Shown: positions 52,583-61,351 of the stretch, piece by piece
Layout: each line of letters opens with the position of its first letter
Position numbering within the stretch: position 1 is the first letter of the stretch
The notes under the pieces: generated by a model
Databases searched by the model: none
What the model was told of the DNA's origin: nothing
The model's input: only the letters and a program-made list of their open reading frames with translations
DNA from: Streptomyces sp. ISL-43
GTDB lineage: Bacteria; Actinomycetota; Actinomycetes; Streptomycetales; Streptomycetaceae
Reading direction: 5' to 3'
Length of the DNA stretch: 64,000 nt
Assembly (NCBI RefSeq): GCF_018614195.1
Contig: NZ_JAGGOT010000060.1
Coordinates: 1-64,000 of the forward strand
Position numbers and translations under genes: made by a program

Positions 52583-53349
52583 TGCCCACACCCACTCCGT
52601 ACGACCTCACCGGCCGCACCGCCCTGGTCACCGGCGCCGCCAGCGGCATAGGCCGCGCCACCGCCGTACTCCTCGCCTGGGCGGGGGCGGCCGTGCACTG
52701 CGCGGACCGCGACGCCCAGGGCCTCCAGGAGACGGCCGAGCTGATCACCAAGGCGGGCGGGCAGGCAGAAGTCCACCCCCTCGACGTGACCGACCGCGCC
52801 GCCGTCAAGGCCGCCGTCGCGCAGGCCGGCCCGCTCGACATCACCGCCGCGATCGCCGGGATCATGCACAGCAGCAGCGTCCTGGAGACGGCCGACGAGG
52901 ACCTCGACCGGGTCCTGGACATCAATTTCAAGGGCGTCCTGCGCACCTGCCAGGAGGCCGCCCGCTCCATGATCGCGGCGGGCCGTCCCGGTTCGATCAT
53001 CACGATGGCCTCCGGCGCCGTGGACGCCGCCCAGCCCGGCCTGCTCTGCTACAGCGCGGCCAAGGCCGCCGTCGTACAGCTCACCAAGACCCTTGCCACC
53101 GAGGTCGGACCCCACGGCATCCGCGTCAACGCCGTCGCACCGGGGTGGATCCGCACCCCGATGACCGGCCGCCACAGCCCCGAGGTCCAGGAGCAGACGG
53201 AGGCGATGATGACCCGGATGTCCCCGCTGCGCCGCGTCGGCGAGCCCGAGGACATCGCCCAGGCCGTGCTCTACCTCGCCTCGGACGCCTCGTCCTTCAT
53301 GACGGGCCAGATCCTTCGTCCGAACGGTGGAGTCTCGATGCCCTGGTAG
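52582..53349 (+). CDS. short-chain dehydrogenase/reductase
   Basis: A 255-residue classical SDR. Cofactor motif TGAASGIGRATAVLL (about residues 15-30), NAG-position IAGIMHSSS, catalytic Ser in SIITMASGAVDAA, YSAAK catalytic Tyr/Lys pair in LLCYSAAKAAVVQL, and IRVNAVAPGWIRTPM. It oxidises an alcohol or reduces a ketone with NAD(P)(H); the substrate is unknown. ATG at 52582 fits the leaderless promoter; the frame opens 12 codons earlier. Its 3' end overlaps the small membrane-protein gene by 53 bp on the opposite strand. Confidence 0.9.
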   Translation: MPTPTPYDLTGRTALVTGAASGIGRATAVLLAWAGAAVHCADRDAQGLQETAELITKAGGQAEVHPLDVTDRAAVKAAVAQAGPLDITAAIAGIMHSSSVLETADEDLDRVLDINFKGVLRTCQEAARSMIAAGRPGSIITMASGAVDAAQPGLLCYSAAKAAVVQLTKTLATEVGPHGIRVNAVAPGWIRTPMTGRHSPEVQEQTEAMMTRMSPLRRVGEPEDIAQAVLYLASDASSFMTGQILRPNGGVSMPW

Positions 53350-53668
53350 CCGCTTCCCCGGCCGTCACGGACCCGTCAGCCACCGACGGGGCGGCCACCG
53401 ACCCGGCGGCCCACTCCCCGCCACCACCACCGCCATCGCCCCCGACACCGTCAGCCCCGCGCCGCCCCGCCCCACGACGACTCCGCACGGGCCCCGGCAC
53501 ACAGTGCACGGGCAGCAGCCCCAGACCCCACCCACCGACGGCGACCGCACCTTCCAAGGGCCCCGCCTCGGCCGGCGCCAGCGCCAGCCGGAGCACGGCC
53601 CACCACCACAGGGCGCCCACGGCCAGCACGAGGACCAGGCCCGCGGGTATGCGCAGCAACCGCCGCAC
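53297..53668 (-). CDS. small hypothetical membrane protein
   Basis: A 123-residue protein beginning VRRLLRIPAGLVLVLAVGAL with two hydrophobic segments (to about residue 60), followed by a Gly/Arg/Ser-rich tail that shows no fold. GGGAGG stands at good distance before the GTG at 53668, which supports translation; the tail overlaps the end of the SDR gene. I do not recognise a family. The frame is open upstream to 53812, but that part overlaps the terminator hairpin and is Pro/Gly-rich. Confidence 0.5.
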   Translation of the reverse strand: MRRLLRIPAGLVLVLAVGALWWWAVLRLALAPAEAGPLEGAVAVGGWGLGLLPVHCVPGPVRSRRGAGRRGADGVGGDGGGGGGEWAAGSVAAPSVADGSVTAGEAATRASRLHRSDEGSGPS

Positions 53669-53753
53669 GGTCACCTCCCAGGGGCCGGGGACCCGGACGG
53701 GCCCATCCTCCCGCACCCCCCGCACGCCCGCACCCCCGCACCCAGAACGGCCC

Positions 53754-53792
53754 GGAGCCCCGGTCGGTGCCTGAGGCACCGACCGGGGCTCC
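53754..53792. terminator. strong intrinsic terminator downstream of clgR
   Basis: A perfect 18-bp stem (GGAGCCCCGGTCGGTGCC with its complement) closes a 3-base loop (TGA). It lies 58 bp after the clgR stop on the minus strand. Confidence 0.9.
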
Positions 53793-53850
53793 GGCCACAC
53801 TCGCACGCTCATGGCGTGACCACTACGCGCTCAGCACACTCGAGAACGCG

Positions 53851-54231
53851 TCATGCGGCTACGACATTCACCGCTTCCACGGGTGCCTTGATGGTCACCC
53901 GCTCCGGGCCACCCGTGACCGAGGCCACGGATACCGAATTGAGCATCGGGCGGACCGGTGCGGGCACCGGTTCGCTTGCCGCGGCCGACTGTGCCAGCTC
54001 GGCCAGCGACAGCTCGTCGCTGACTTCGCGCATGAGCTCGGACATCCGTACGTCAAGCGCGTCGCAGATCGCGGAGAGCAGCTCGGAAGATGCCTCCTTC
54101 TGCCCCCGCTCCACCTCGGAGAGATAGCCGAGCGAAACTCGGGCGGACGAGGAGACTTCGCGCAGAGTACGGCCCTGGCGCTGGCGCTGCCGACGCAGCA
54201 CGTCACCCAGCAGGCGACGGAGCAGAATCAT
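53851..54231 (-). CDS. clgR: transcriptional regulator ClgR
   Basis: A 126-residue XRE-type regulator: MILLRRLLGDVLRRQRQRQG, HTH in TLREVSSSARVSLGYLSEVE, then SELLSAICDALDVRMSELM. ClgR activates clp protease, lon and other stress genes in actinobacteria and is itself degraded by ClpP; the C-terminus ends in VVAA, the type of Ala-Ala tail used for that. ATG at 54231 with GAGGGAG upstream. It lies downstream of cinA and may autoregulate; a GTT-rich dyad sits in the gap (54320-54339). The gene ends before a strong terminator. Confidence 0.92.
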   Translation of the reverse strand: MILLRRLLGDVLRRQRQRQGRTLREVSSSARVSLGYLSEVERGQKEASSELLSAICDALDVRMSELMREVSDELSLAELAQSAAASEPVPAPVRPMLNSVSVASVTGGPERVTIKAPVEAVNVVAA

Positions 54232-54319
54232 CGGTGGCTCCCTCCTCTGACCGTGTAGCCGTAACCTTCACGCCCCACCGTACCGCCTCGCGCGGCGGCC
54301 GTGCGGGGAGCGATGTCGT

Positions 54320-54339
54320 GTTCACTCAGGGCTGCAAAC
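54320..54339. promoter_or_regulatory. candidate regulatory dyad upstream of clgR
   Basis: GTTCAC-N8-GCAAAC is an imperfect dyad 90 bp upstream of the clgR start, directly after the cinA stop. It resembles only loosely the GTTCGC/GCGAAC half-sites reported for ClgR. Confidence 0.25.
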
Positions 54340-54340
54340 A

Positions 54341-54982
54341 TCAAATCCCCCCGTCCTGTTCCGTATCCTGCCCCCGCAGATTCTCGCGGAGTTCGCTCGC
54401 GAGCAGCTCGAGCACTGTCCGTGCACTCTCCCTACGAATTTCCGCGCGGGAGCCTTTCAACCGCAGCCGGGCCGTTTTCCTGCTCCCGGGACCCGCCACG
54501 GCGATGAAAACCGTGCCCACCGGCCGGCCGTCCTGCGCGTCCGGACCGGCCACTCCGGTGGTCGCGATGCCCCATGAGGCACCCAGCACGCGCCGCACTC
54601 CGGCCGCCATCTCCTCCGCGACCTGCGCGTTCACCGCGCCTTCGGCGGCCAGCAGCTCCGCGTCCACGCCCAGCACCCGGTGCTTCAGCTCGGTGGCGTA
54701 CGCCGTGACCGAGCCGCGGAAGGACCGGGAGGCGCCGGGGACGGCGGTGAGCTCGGCGGCCACCATGCCGCCGGTCAGCGACTCCGCCACAGCGACCGTA
54801 CCGTTACTCTCCGCGAGCATCCGCAGCACATCGGCCGCAACGGCTCCGGTGTCCCCGGCAGCCGTGACGGCATTCCGTACCGCATCACCAGTCACCGAAG
54901 AATCACCCGCCTCTTGCGTTACCGCGCCACGCGACACACCGTGCGCCACACCGCTCGCCCCGCCGCCGGCCGTGCCGCTCAC
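54341..54982 (-). CDS. cinA: CinA family protein (nicotinamide-nucleotide amidohydrolase domain)
   Basis: A 213-residue protein consisting of the CinA C-terminal domain: TVAVAESLTGGMVAAELTAV, GSVTAYATELKHRVLGV, EEMAAGVRRVLGASWGIATT and GVAGPDAQDGRPVGTVFIAV. This domain (PncC) deamidates nicotinamide mononucleotide in pyridine salvage. The N-terminal MoCF domain of longer CinA is absent, as usual in streptomycetes. The first 40 residues are poorly conserved. GTG at 54982 overlaps the pgsA stop (GTGA); a GTG about 30 codons later (VTGDAVRNAV) is an alternative. Confidence 0.9.
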   Translation of the reverse strand: MSGTAGGGASGVAHGVSRGAVTQEAGDSSVTGDAVRNAVTAAGDTGAVAADVLRMLAESNGTVAVAESLTGGMVAAELTAVPGASRSFRGSVTAYATELKHRVLGVDAELLAAEGAVNAQVAEEMAAGVRRVLGASWGIATTGVAGPDAQDGRPVGTVFIAVAGPGSRKTARLRLKGSRAEIRRESARTVLELLASELRENLRGQDTEQDGGI

Positions 54983-55635
54983 TGAGCGGCACGCTCCGCG
55001 GCAAGTCCCTTGCGCTTCAGCACGACCGCCTGCCGGATGTAATCCAAACCAGTGACGACGGTCAGGATGACGGCGACCGCCATCACCCAGAACCGCATGG
55101 TCGCCAGCGGCCCGGTCAGCGCGAGCACGTACATGCCCACGGCCGTGCCTTGAGCCAGGGTCTTCAGCTTGCCGCCCCGGCTCGCGGGGATCACTCCGTA
55201 CCTGATGACCCAGAAACGCATGAGCGTGATCCCGAGTTCCCGGCCGAGGATCACCCCGGTCACCCACCAGGGCAGGTCGCCGAGCAACGACAGACACACC
55301 AAGGCCGACCCCATGATCGCCTTGTCGGCGATGGGGTCGGCGATCTTCCCGAAGTCGGTGACCAGGTTGTACGTACGGGCCAGATGCCCGTCGAAGATGT
55401 CGGTGATCATGGCGACGGCGAACGCCGCCCAGGCCAGCGCCCGCCAGACGGGGTCGTATCCCCCGTCGGCGAGCAGCAGCATCACGAATCCCGGCACCAG
55501 GACCAGTCGGATCATCGTCAGGATGTTGGCGATGTTCCACAGACTGGCCTGGTTGACCGCCGCGGCGCCCAGCTTCGCGCCGGGCGCGGGCCGGCGGCCG
55601 GTCCCGCCCGCCGCAGATGCCGGGGCTCCGGTCAT
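54979..55635 (-). CDS. pgsA: CDP-diacylglycerol--glycerol-3-phosphate 3-phosphatidyltransferase
   Basis: A 218-residue membrane enzyme making phosphatidylglycerol phosphate, the first committed step to phosphatidylglycerol and cardiolipin. The CDP-alcohol phosphotransferase motif D-x2-DG-x2-AR-x8-G-x3-D-x3-D is complete in DIFDGHLARTYNLVTDFGKI followed by ADPIADK. About five helices follow the hydrophilic first 30 residues. ATG at 55635 overlaps the rimO stop (ATGA), and the cinA GTG overlaps its own stop, so rimO-pgsA-cinA are translationally coupled. Confidence 0.95.
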   Translation of the reverse strand: MTGAPASAAGGTGRRPAPGAKLGAAAVNQASLWNIANILTMIRLVLVPGFVMLLLADGGYDPVWRALAWAAFAVAMITDIFDGHLARTYNLVTDFGKIADPIADKAIMGSALVCLSLLGDLPWWVTGVILGRELGITLMRFWVIRYGVIPASRGGKLKTLAQGTAVGMYVLALTGPLATMRFWVMAVAVILTVVTGLDYIRQAVVLKRKGLAAERAAQ

Positions 55636-57125
55636 CCGGCCGCCTCCTCAAGGTCCACGCCCAGGGGCTCCGCCACCAGGTCCACGCCCAGTGTGCCGAC
55701 CACCTTCGCCGTGACGATACGCCCGGGGACCAGTCCCGCGCCGTCCGTGAAGACGACCTGGCCGTCGGTCTCGGGCGCCTGGTGGGCGGCGCGCCCGTAG
55801 GCGCCCTCGCCCTCCTCGGCCTCATCGATCGGGACGACCGTCTCGACGAGCACCTCCAGCGTCTCCCCGATCCGCTCCTCCGCGCGCTGCGAGGTGAGCT
55901 CCTCGGCGAGGCGCTGCATGTGGGCGAGGCGCTCGGCGATGGTGTCGGCGTCCAGCTTGTTCTCGTACGTGACGGCCTCGGTGCCGTCCTCGTCCGAGTA
56001 GCCGAAGACGCCGATGGCATCGAGCCGCGCGTTGGTGAGGAAACGCTCCAGCTCGGCGAAGTCCGACTCCTTCTCGCCGGGGAAGCCGACGATGAAGTTG
56101 GACCGGACGCCGGCCTGCGGGGCCTTGGTGCGGATGGTGTCCAGCAGCTCCAGGAACCGGTCGGTGTCACCGAAGCGGCGCATGGCGCGCAGCACGTCGG
56201 GCGCCGAGTGCTGGAAGGAGAGGTCGAAGTACGGGACGACCTTGGGGGTCGAGGTCAGTACGTCGATCAGTCCGGGCCGCATCTCGGCGGGCTGGAGGTA
56301 GCTGACGCGGACGCGCTCGATGCCGTCCACCTCGGCCAGCTCGGGCAGCAGGGTCTCCAGCAGGCGGATGTCGCCCAGGTCCTTGCCGTACGAGGTGTTG
56401 TTCTCCGAGACCAGCATGATCTCCTTGACGCCCTGCTCGGCGAGCCAGCGCGTCTCGCCCAGCACGTCGCTGGGGCGGCGGGAGATGAAGGAGCCGCGGA
56501 AGGACGGGATGGCGCAGAAGGAGCAGCGCCGGTCGCAGCCGGAGGCCAGCTTGACCGAGGCGACCGGGCTCTTGTCCAGGCGGCGGCGCAGCGGCGCGCG
56601 CGGCCCGGAGGCGGGCGCGACGCCCTGCGGGAGGTCCTCGGGGGAAGCCTCCGGCTCCTGGGCGTGGCCCGGGAGCGCCACCTCGGCGTCCTGGCGCGCC
56701 GCCGGGCTGATCGGCAGCAGCTTGCGCCGGTCGCGCGGGGTGTGGGAGGCGTGGATGCCGCCGTTGAGGATGGTCTGGAGGCGGTCGGAGATGTCGGCGT
56801 AGTCGTCGAAGCCGAGCACTCCGTCGGCTTCGGGGAGCGCTTCGGCGAGTTCCTTGCCGTAGCGCTCGGCCATGCAGCCGACGGCTACGACGGCCTGCGT
56901 GCGGCCGTGATCCTTGAGATCGTTGGCCTCCAGCAGGGCGTCTACGGAGTCCTTCTTGGCGGCTTCGACGAAGCCGCAGGTGTTGACGACGGCTACGTCC
57001 GCATCGGCGGCGTCCTCGACGAGCTCCCAGCCATCCGCCGCCAAGCGGCCTGCGAGCTCCTCCGAGTCCACCTCGTTACGGGCGCAGCCAAGAGTGACAA
57101 GGGCGACGGTACGGCGTTCGGGCAT
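55632..57125 (-). CDS. rimO: ribosomal protein S12 methylthiotransferase RimO
   Basis: RimO is a radical-SAM enzyme that methylthiolates an aspartate of ribosomal protein S12. The 497 residues have the N-terminal cluster Cys (VALVTLGCARNEVDSEEL, VVNTCGFVEAAKKDSVD, VAVGCMAERYG), the CxxxCxxC motif in LASGCDRRCSFCAIPSFRG, and a C-terminal TRAM domain. An insert of about 50 residues (PISPAARQDAEVALPGHA and on) separates the first domain from the radical-SAM core; it appears actinobacterial. It is the paralogue of MiaB in this window but has the RimO-type first motif. ATG at 57125. Confidence 0.97.
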   Translation of the reverse strand: MPERRTVALVTLGCARNEVDSEELAGRLAADGWELVEDAADADVAVVNTCGFVEAAKKDSVDALLEANDLKDHGRTQAVVAVGCMAERYGKELAEALPEADGVLGFDDYADISDRLQTILNGGIHASHTPRDRRKLLPISPAARQDAEVALPGHAQEPEASPEDLPQGVAPASGPRAPLRRRLDKSPVASVKLASGCDRRCSFCAIPSFRGSFISRRPSDVLGETRWLAEQGVKEIMLVSENNTSYGKDLGDIRLLETLLPELAEVDGIERVRVSYLQPAEMRPGLIDVLTSTPKVVPYFDLSFQHSAPDVLRAMRRFGDTDRFLELLDTIRTKAPQAGVRSNFIVGFPGEKESDFAELERFLTNARLDAIGVFGYSDEDGTEAVTYENKLDADTIAERLAHMQRLAEELTSQRAEERIGETLEVLVETVVPIDEAEEGEGAYGRAAHQAPETDGQVVFTDGAGLVPGRIVTAKVVGTLGVDLVAEPLGVDLEEAAG

Positions 57126-57182
57126 GGACTCAAGACTACTTCGTCCCGGCGCCGGCCCCCGCCTCCCGTCCCGGTACGACAA

Positions 57183-57216
57183 GATCCCCGGGGTGCGGCG
57201 CAGCACCCCGGGGATC
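57183..57216. terminator. intrinsic terminator between the RodZ-like gene and rimO
   Basis: A perfect 14-bp stem (GATCCCCGGGGTGC with its complement) closes a 6-base loop, 24 bp after the stop of the RodZ-like gene on the minus strand. rimO therefore probably has its own promoter in 57126-57182. Confidence 0.85.
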
Positions 57217-57239
57217 CGGAATTCGTTATTCCTTGCTGG

Positions 57240-58133
57240 TCAGCCCGCCTGGGCCTGTCCCTGACGCGGGTCGTCCTTGGTGTATGTGAGACGTTCCACC
57301 TGTCCGGGCTGGAATTCGTCCTTGATCTCCTTGCCGTTCACGAAGAGCTTCACGACCCCGGCGTCGCCGAGTACGAGGTCGATGGACTCCTTGTCCGTGA
57401 ACGTCTTCGACTCGCCCTGCGCGAGCGTGCCGTCGAAGAGGAGCCGGCCACTGTGGTCCTTGGCCGAGATCCAGCTCTCGCCGTCGTTGGCCGTCAGGAC
57501 GACCGTGACGAGGTCCTTGGGCGCGGCGGCGATGGCGCTGTCCGAGGGCTCCGGCTTGGGGGCCTGAGGTGCCTTCGGTGCCTGGACCGAGGGCTTCCCG
57601 GCGTTCGGCGTGGGTGCGGGCTTCGGGGAGGCGGAGCCTTCCGCCACCGGTTGCTTGTCCTTGTCGTCGCCGCCGAAGGCGGTGAAGCCGACGAAGCCGA
57701 TCACGGCGACGATGGCGGCGACCATGGCGGCGGTCCAGTTGGGCCGCTGCCTCTCGGGGCGGATCCGCTCGGCTTCGAACCTCGGCGCGGCGGGGGTGGG
57801 TGCCGGCCGCCCGCCGTGGGCCGCGTCGTAGCTCTCGATCAGGGGTGCCGGATCGAGTCCCACGGCGCGGGCGAGCGTACGGATGTGGCCGCGGGCATAG
57901 ACGTCGCCGCCGCAGCGCGTGAAGTCGTCGGATTCGATCGCGTGCACGATCGGAATGCGCACGCGGGTGGTGGAACTGACCTCGTCGACAGTCAGCCCGG
58001 CGGCGATCCGGGCCTTCTTGAGGGCCGTCCCGATCGACGGCTCTTCGACGGAACGTTCGACGATGCGGTCCTCGGACCGGTCGTCGGTCGAAGGCCGCTC
58101 TTCTTCGGGGGAGTTGGAGTTGCCGATGGACAC
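57240..58133 (-). CDS. RodZ-like membrane HTH protein
   Basis: A 297-residue bitopic membrane protein. The N-terminal HTH is of Cro/RodZ type (IGTALKKARIAAGLTVDEVS, IVHAIESDDFTRCGGDVYAR, GHIRTLARAVGLDPAPLI), one membrane helix follows (WTAAMVAAIVAVIGFVGFTA), then a Pro/Lys-rich linker and an extracellular beta domain (VVLTANDGESWISAKDHSGR, VERLTYTKDDPRQGQA). This matches RodZ, which links cell-shape machinery to the membrane, although in actinobacteria its exact role is unclear. GTG at 58133 with AAAGG upstream; a GTG at 58160 would add nine residues. Downstream of ftsK. Confidence 0.87.
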   Translation of the reverse strand: MSIGNSNSPEEERPSTDDRSEDRIVERSVEEPSIGTALKKARIAAGLTVDEVSSTTRVRIPIVHAIESDDFTRCGGDVYARGHIRTLARAVGLDPAPLIESYDAAHGGRPAPTPAAPRFEAERIRPERQRPNWTAAMVAAIVAVIGFVGFTAFGGDDKDKQPVAEGSASPKPAPTPNAGKPSVQAPKAPQAPKPEPSDSAIAAAPKDLVTVVLTANDGESWISAKDHSGRLLFDGTLAQGESKTFTDKESIDLVLGDAGVVKLFVNGKEIKDEFQPGQVERLTYTKDDPRQGQAQAG

Positions 58134-58438
58134 GAGGGCGCCTTTCGAGCGTGTAGCCACCTGCTGGATGTCCAGTCTAGGGGGGTGACGAAAGGGTGGG
58201 GCAACCGGAGGGGGGCCTTCCTACGCCATACGAATGGCTACGGGGCTCCCGCCCGGTGCGGCGGCCCGGAAGGCGCCGCCACCTTCCTCAACTGGACGCG
58301 GCCCCAGGAGAAACGGCCGCCTCCCGATCCTTTGCGCGCGCCGCGTCCGCCACGGGTCCGCCGCCGCCCCTCCACCGCCCCGCCGCCGGTCCACCGAAAC
58401 CCCCCACCGCCCGCGGCGCCCCGGTCCACCGCCGCCCG
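58134..58438. other. 305-bp gap between ftsK and the RodZ-like gene, no gene seen
   Basis: I find no supported gene, RNA or clear repeat here. The part nearest ftsK (58330-58438) is a very GC-rich CCGCC/CCACC tract that is open in several frames but encodes only Pro/Arg/Ala-rich sequence. The promoter of the RodZ-like gene should lie in the left part; no good -35/-10 was recognised. Confidence 0.6.
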
Positions 58439-61183
58439 CTAGTCGGAAGTCTCCCCCCGGATGACCGCGAGCACTCCGTCCAGCTCGTCGGCCTTCAGCA
58501 GCACGTCGCGCGCCTTCGAGCCCTCGCTCGGCCCGACGATCCCCCGCGATTCCATCAGGTCCATCAGCCGGCCCGCCTTCGCGAAGCCCACCCGCAGCTT
58601 GCGCTGGAGCATCGACGTGGACCCGAACTGCGTCGAGACGACCAGCTCGGCCGCCTGGCACAGCAGGTCCAGGTCGTCGCCGATCTCCTCGTCGATCTCC
58701 TTCGTCTGCTTCTGCCCGACCGTGACGTCGTTGCGGAAGACGGGCGCCATCTGGTCCTTGCAGTGCTGCACGATCCCGGCGATCTCGGCCTCGGTGACGA
58801 AGGCGCCCTGGAGGCGGACCGGCTTGTTCGCGCCCATCGGCAGGAACAGCCCGTCGCCCTTCCCGATGAGCTTCTCCGCGCCCGGCTGGTCGAGGATGAC
58901 CCGGCTGTCGGCGAGCGAGGAGGTGGCGAAGGCGAGCCGCGAGGGCACGTTCGCCTTGATCAGACCGGTCACCACGTCCACCGAGGGCCGCTGCGTGGCG
59001 AGCACCAGGTGGATGCCGGCCGCGCGGGCCAGCTGGGTGATGCGGACGATCGAGTCCTCCACGTCGCGCGGGGCCACCATCATCAGGTCGGCGAGCTCGT
59101 CGACGATCACCAGGAGGTACGGATACGGGCTGAGCTCCCGCTCGCTGCCCGGCGGCAGTTTGATCTTGCCGTCGCGGATCGCCTGGTTGAAGTCGTCGAT
59201 GTGCCGGAACCCGAAGGCCGCCAGGTCGTCGTAGCGCAGGTCCATCTCCCGCACGACCCACTGGAGCGCCTCGGCGGCCCGCTTGGGGTTGGTGATGATC
59301 GGCGTGATCAGGTGCGGAATGCCCTCGTACGCCGTCAGCTCCACCCGCTTGGGGTCGACCAGCACCATCCGGACGTCCTCCGGGGTCGCCCGCACCATCA
59401 CCGAGGTGATCAGGCAGTTGATGCAGGAGGACTTGCCGGAGCCGGTGGCGCCGGCGACCAGCACGTGCGGCATCTTGGCGAGGTTGGCCATCTCATAGCC
59501 GCCCTCGACGTTCTTGCCGAGCGCGACCAGCATGGGGTGGTCGTCCTCGGCGGCGTCCGCGAGGCGCAGCACGTCGCCGAGGTTGACCATCTCGCGGTCG
59601 GAATTCGGGATCTCGATGCCGACGGCCGACTTGCCCGGGATCGGGCTGATGATCCGGACGTCCGGCGAGGCGACGGCGTAGGCGATGTTCTTCGCCAGTG
59701 CCGTGATCCGCTCCACCTTCACCGCCGCGCCGAGGGTCACCTCGTAGCGCGTCACGGTCGGGCCGCGGGTGAAACCGGTGACCTTCGCGTCGACCTTGAA
59801 CTCGGTGAAGACGTTCGTCAGCGAGGCGACCACCGCGTCGTTCGCGGCGCTACGGGTCTTGCCGGGCCCCCCGCGCTCCAGCAGGTCCAGCGAGGGCAGG
59901 GCGTACGTGATGTCCCCGCGCAGCTGGAGCTGCTCGGCGCGGGGCGGCAGCGCCTGGGTCTCGGGCGGGGCCTTGGTCAGATCGGGGACGGACAGCGTCC
60001 CGGAGGCCGCCGCCGTGGTGTCGTGCGGCGGGGCCGCGACCGCGGGGGGCTTCTCCTCGCGGGCGGAGGGCACCGGAGCGGTGATCTCCACCCCCTCGCT
60101 CTCCACGGCGATGCCGTACGTGAGGTCGGCGACCAGCGGGGAGGGCGGCATCCCGCCATACACCACCCCGTCCAGGGCGGCGGCGGCCGCCGCGGCCACG
60201 TCGACGGCGTCCATCTCGCGGTCCATGGCCGGCCGGGCGGCGGACCGCCGGGGGCGCCGCCGGGCGAGCGCCTCCTCCTCGGCCGCGTCCTCGGGCTCTC
60301 CCCGGCCGATCTCGCCGGCACGGGCCCGCCACTGCTCGGCGTCGTGCCGGCCCGAGCTCTCCCCCTGCTCGCCGTACCCCTCGTCGAACTCGTTCGGCGC
60401 GATGATCCCCAGCCGGATCCCCGCACCGCGCAGGCGCTGCGGGATCGCGTTGACGGGAGTGGCCGTGACCACCAGCAAGCCGAAGATCGTGAGCAGCACC
60501 AGCATCGGGACGGCCAGCGGCGCGCCCATGGTGAAGATCAGCGGCTTGGAGGCGCCCCAGCCGATCAGCCCGCCCGCGTTCTGCATGGCGGTGGTGCCCT
60601 CGTCGCGCCCGGGGGCCCCGCAGGCGATGTGCACGAGCCCCAGGACCCCGATGACGAGCGCGGAGAGCCCGATGCCGATCCGGCCGTTGGCGTCGGGCTG
60701 TTCGGGATGGCGGATGAAACGTACCGCCATGACGGCGAGCAGGACGGGCACGAGCAGGTCGAGCCGCCCGAAGGCACCCGTCACCAGCATGGTGACCAGG
60801 TCCCCGACCGGCCCGCTCAGATTCGACCAGGTCCCGGCGGCGACGATCAGCGCGAGCGCGAGGAGCAGCAGCGCGAGGCCGTCCTTGCGGTGGGCGGGGT
60901 CCAGGTTCTTCGCACCCCGGCCGACACCGCGGAATACCGCGCCGACCGCGTGCGCGATGCCGAGCCAGATGGCGCGCACCAGCCGCAGGACGCCCCCGGT
61001 GGGGGACGGTGCCGGCTTCGGCGCGACCTTCTTGACCGGGGCGCGCTTGGCGGGAGCGGCCTTCTTCGCGGGCGGCTTGCGCGCGGGGGCAGCCTTCTTC
61101 GCCGGCGCCGTCGTACGGCCGGTGCGGCCCTTCGCGGTGCCCGCCGTGCTCTGGGAACCCTTACCGGACGTACTTGAGGCCAT
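58439..61183 (-). CDS. ftsK: DNA translocase FtsK
   Basis: FtsK pumps chromosomal DNA through the division septum; in Streptomyces it clears DNA from sporulation septa. The 914-residue protein starts with a Lys/Ala/Pro-rich basic tail (AKKAAPARKPPAKKAAP), then four membrane helices (LALLLLALALIVAAGTWSNL, LDLLVPVLLAVMAV, IGIGLSALVIGVLGLVHIAC, APLAVPMLVLLTIFGLLVVT), a long variable linker, and the RecA-like motor: Walker A VAGATGSGKSSCINCLI (about residue 575), Walker B LLVIVDELADLMM (about 696) and the C-terminal winged gamma domain (STSMLQRKLRVGFAKAGRLM). ATG at 61183. Complete. Confidence 0.97.
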   Translation of the reverse strand: MASSTSGKGSQSTAGTAKGRTGRTTAPAKKAAPARKPPAKKAAPAKRAPVKKVAPKPAPSPTGGVLRLVRAIWLGIAHAVGAVFRGVGRGAKNLDPAHRKDGLALLLLALALIVAAGTWSNLSGPVGDLVTMLVTGAFGRLDLLVPVLLAVMAVRFIRHPEQPDANGRIGIGLSALVIGVLGLVHIACGAPGRDEGTTAMQNAGGLIGWGASKPLIFTMGAPLAVPMLVLLTIFGLLVVTATPVNAIPQRLRGAGIRLGIIAPNEFDEGYGEQGESSGRHDAEQWRARAGEIGRGEPEDAAEEEALARRRPRRSAARPAMDREMDAVDVAAAAAAALDGVVYGGMPPSPLVADLTYGIAVESEGVEITAPVPSAREEKPPAVAAPPHDTTAAASGTLSVPDLTKAPPETQALPPRAEQLQLRGDITYALPSLDLLERGGPGKTRSAANDAVVASLTNVFTEFKVDAKVTGFTRGPTVTRYEVTLGAAVKVERITALAKNIAYAVASPDVRIISPIPGKSAVGIEIPNSDREMVNLGDVLRLADAAEDDHPMLVALGKNVEGGYEMANLAKMPHVLVAGATGSGKSSCINCLITSVMVRATPEDVRMVLVDPKRVELTAYEGIPHLITPIITNPKRAAEALQWVVREMDLRYDDLAAFGFRHIDDFNQAIRDGKIKLPPGSERELSPYPYLLVIVDELADLMMVAPRDVEDSIVRITQLARAAGIHLVLATQRPSVDVVTGLIKANVPSRLAFATSSLADSRVILDQPGAEKLIGKGDGLFLPMGANKPVRLQGAFVTEAEIAGIVQHCKDQMAPVFRNDVTVGQKQTKEIDEEIGDDLDLLCQAAELVVSTQFGSTSMLQRKLRVGFAKAGRLMDLMESRGIVGPSEGSKARDVLLKADELDGVLAVIRGETSD

Positions 61184-61351
61184 GGGCCCGAGGTTACCGG
61201 TGCGCGCCCCGGTGGACACGCGTGCCCACCCCTTCACCCGTTCGTGTCGTCCCCGGACTCCGCCGGAGATGCCCGTGCCCGGGCCCTGCCCTGACGCACC
61301 GCCAGACCTGACGGACCGCCAAGCGGGCCCGCGGACGGGCCCCGACGGATC

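Noticed and set aside
54983..56170. An N-terminal extension of cinA through pgsA and into rimO, as if a long two-domain CinA
   Set aside because: The extra sequence is the alternate frame of pgsA and rimO and shows no MoCF-like domain.
58196..61177. A 993-codon open frame antisense to ftsK
   Set aside because: Composition is Arg/Gly/His/Asp-rich as expected for antisense of GC-rich genes, and ftsK is unmistakable.
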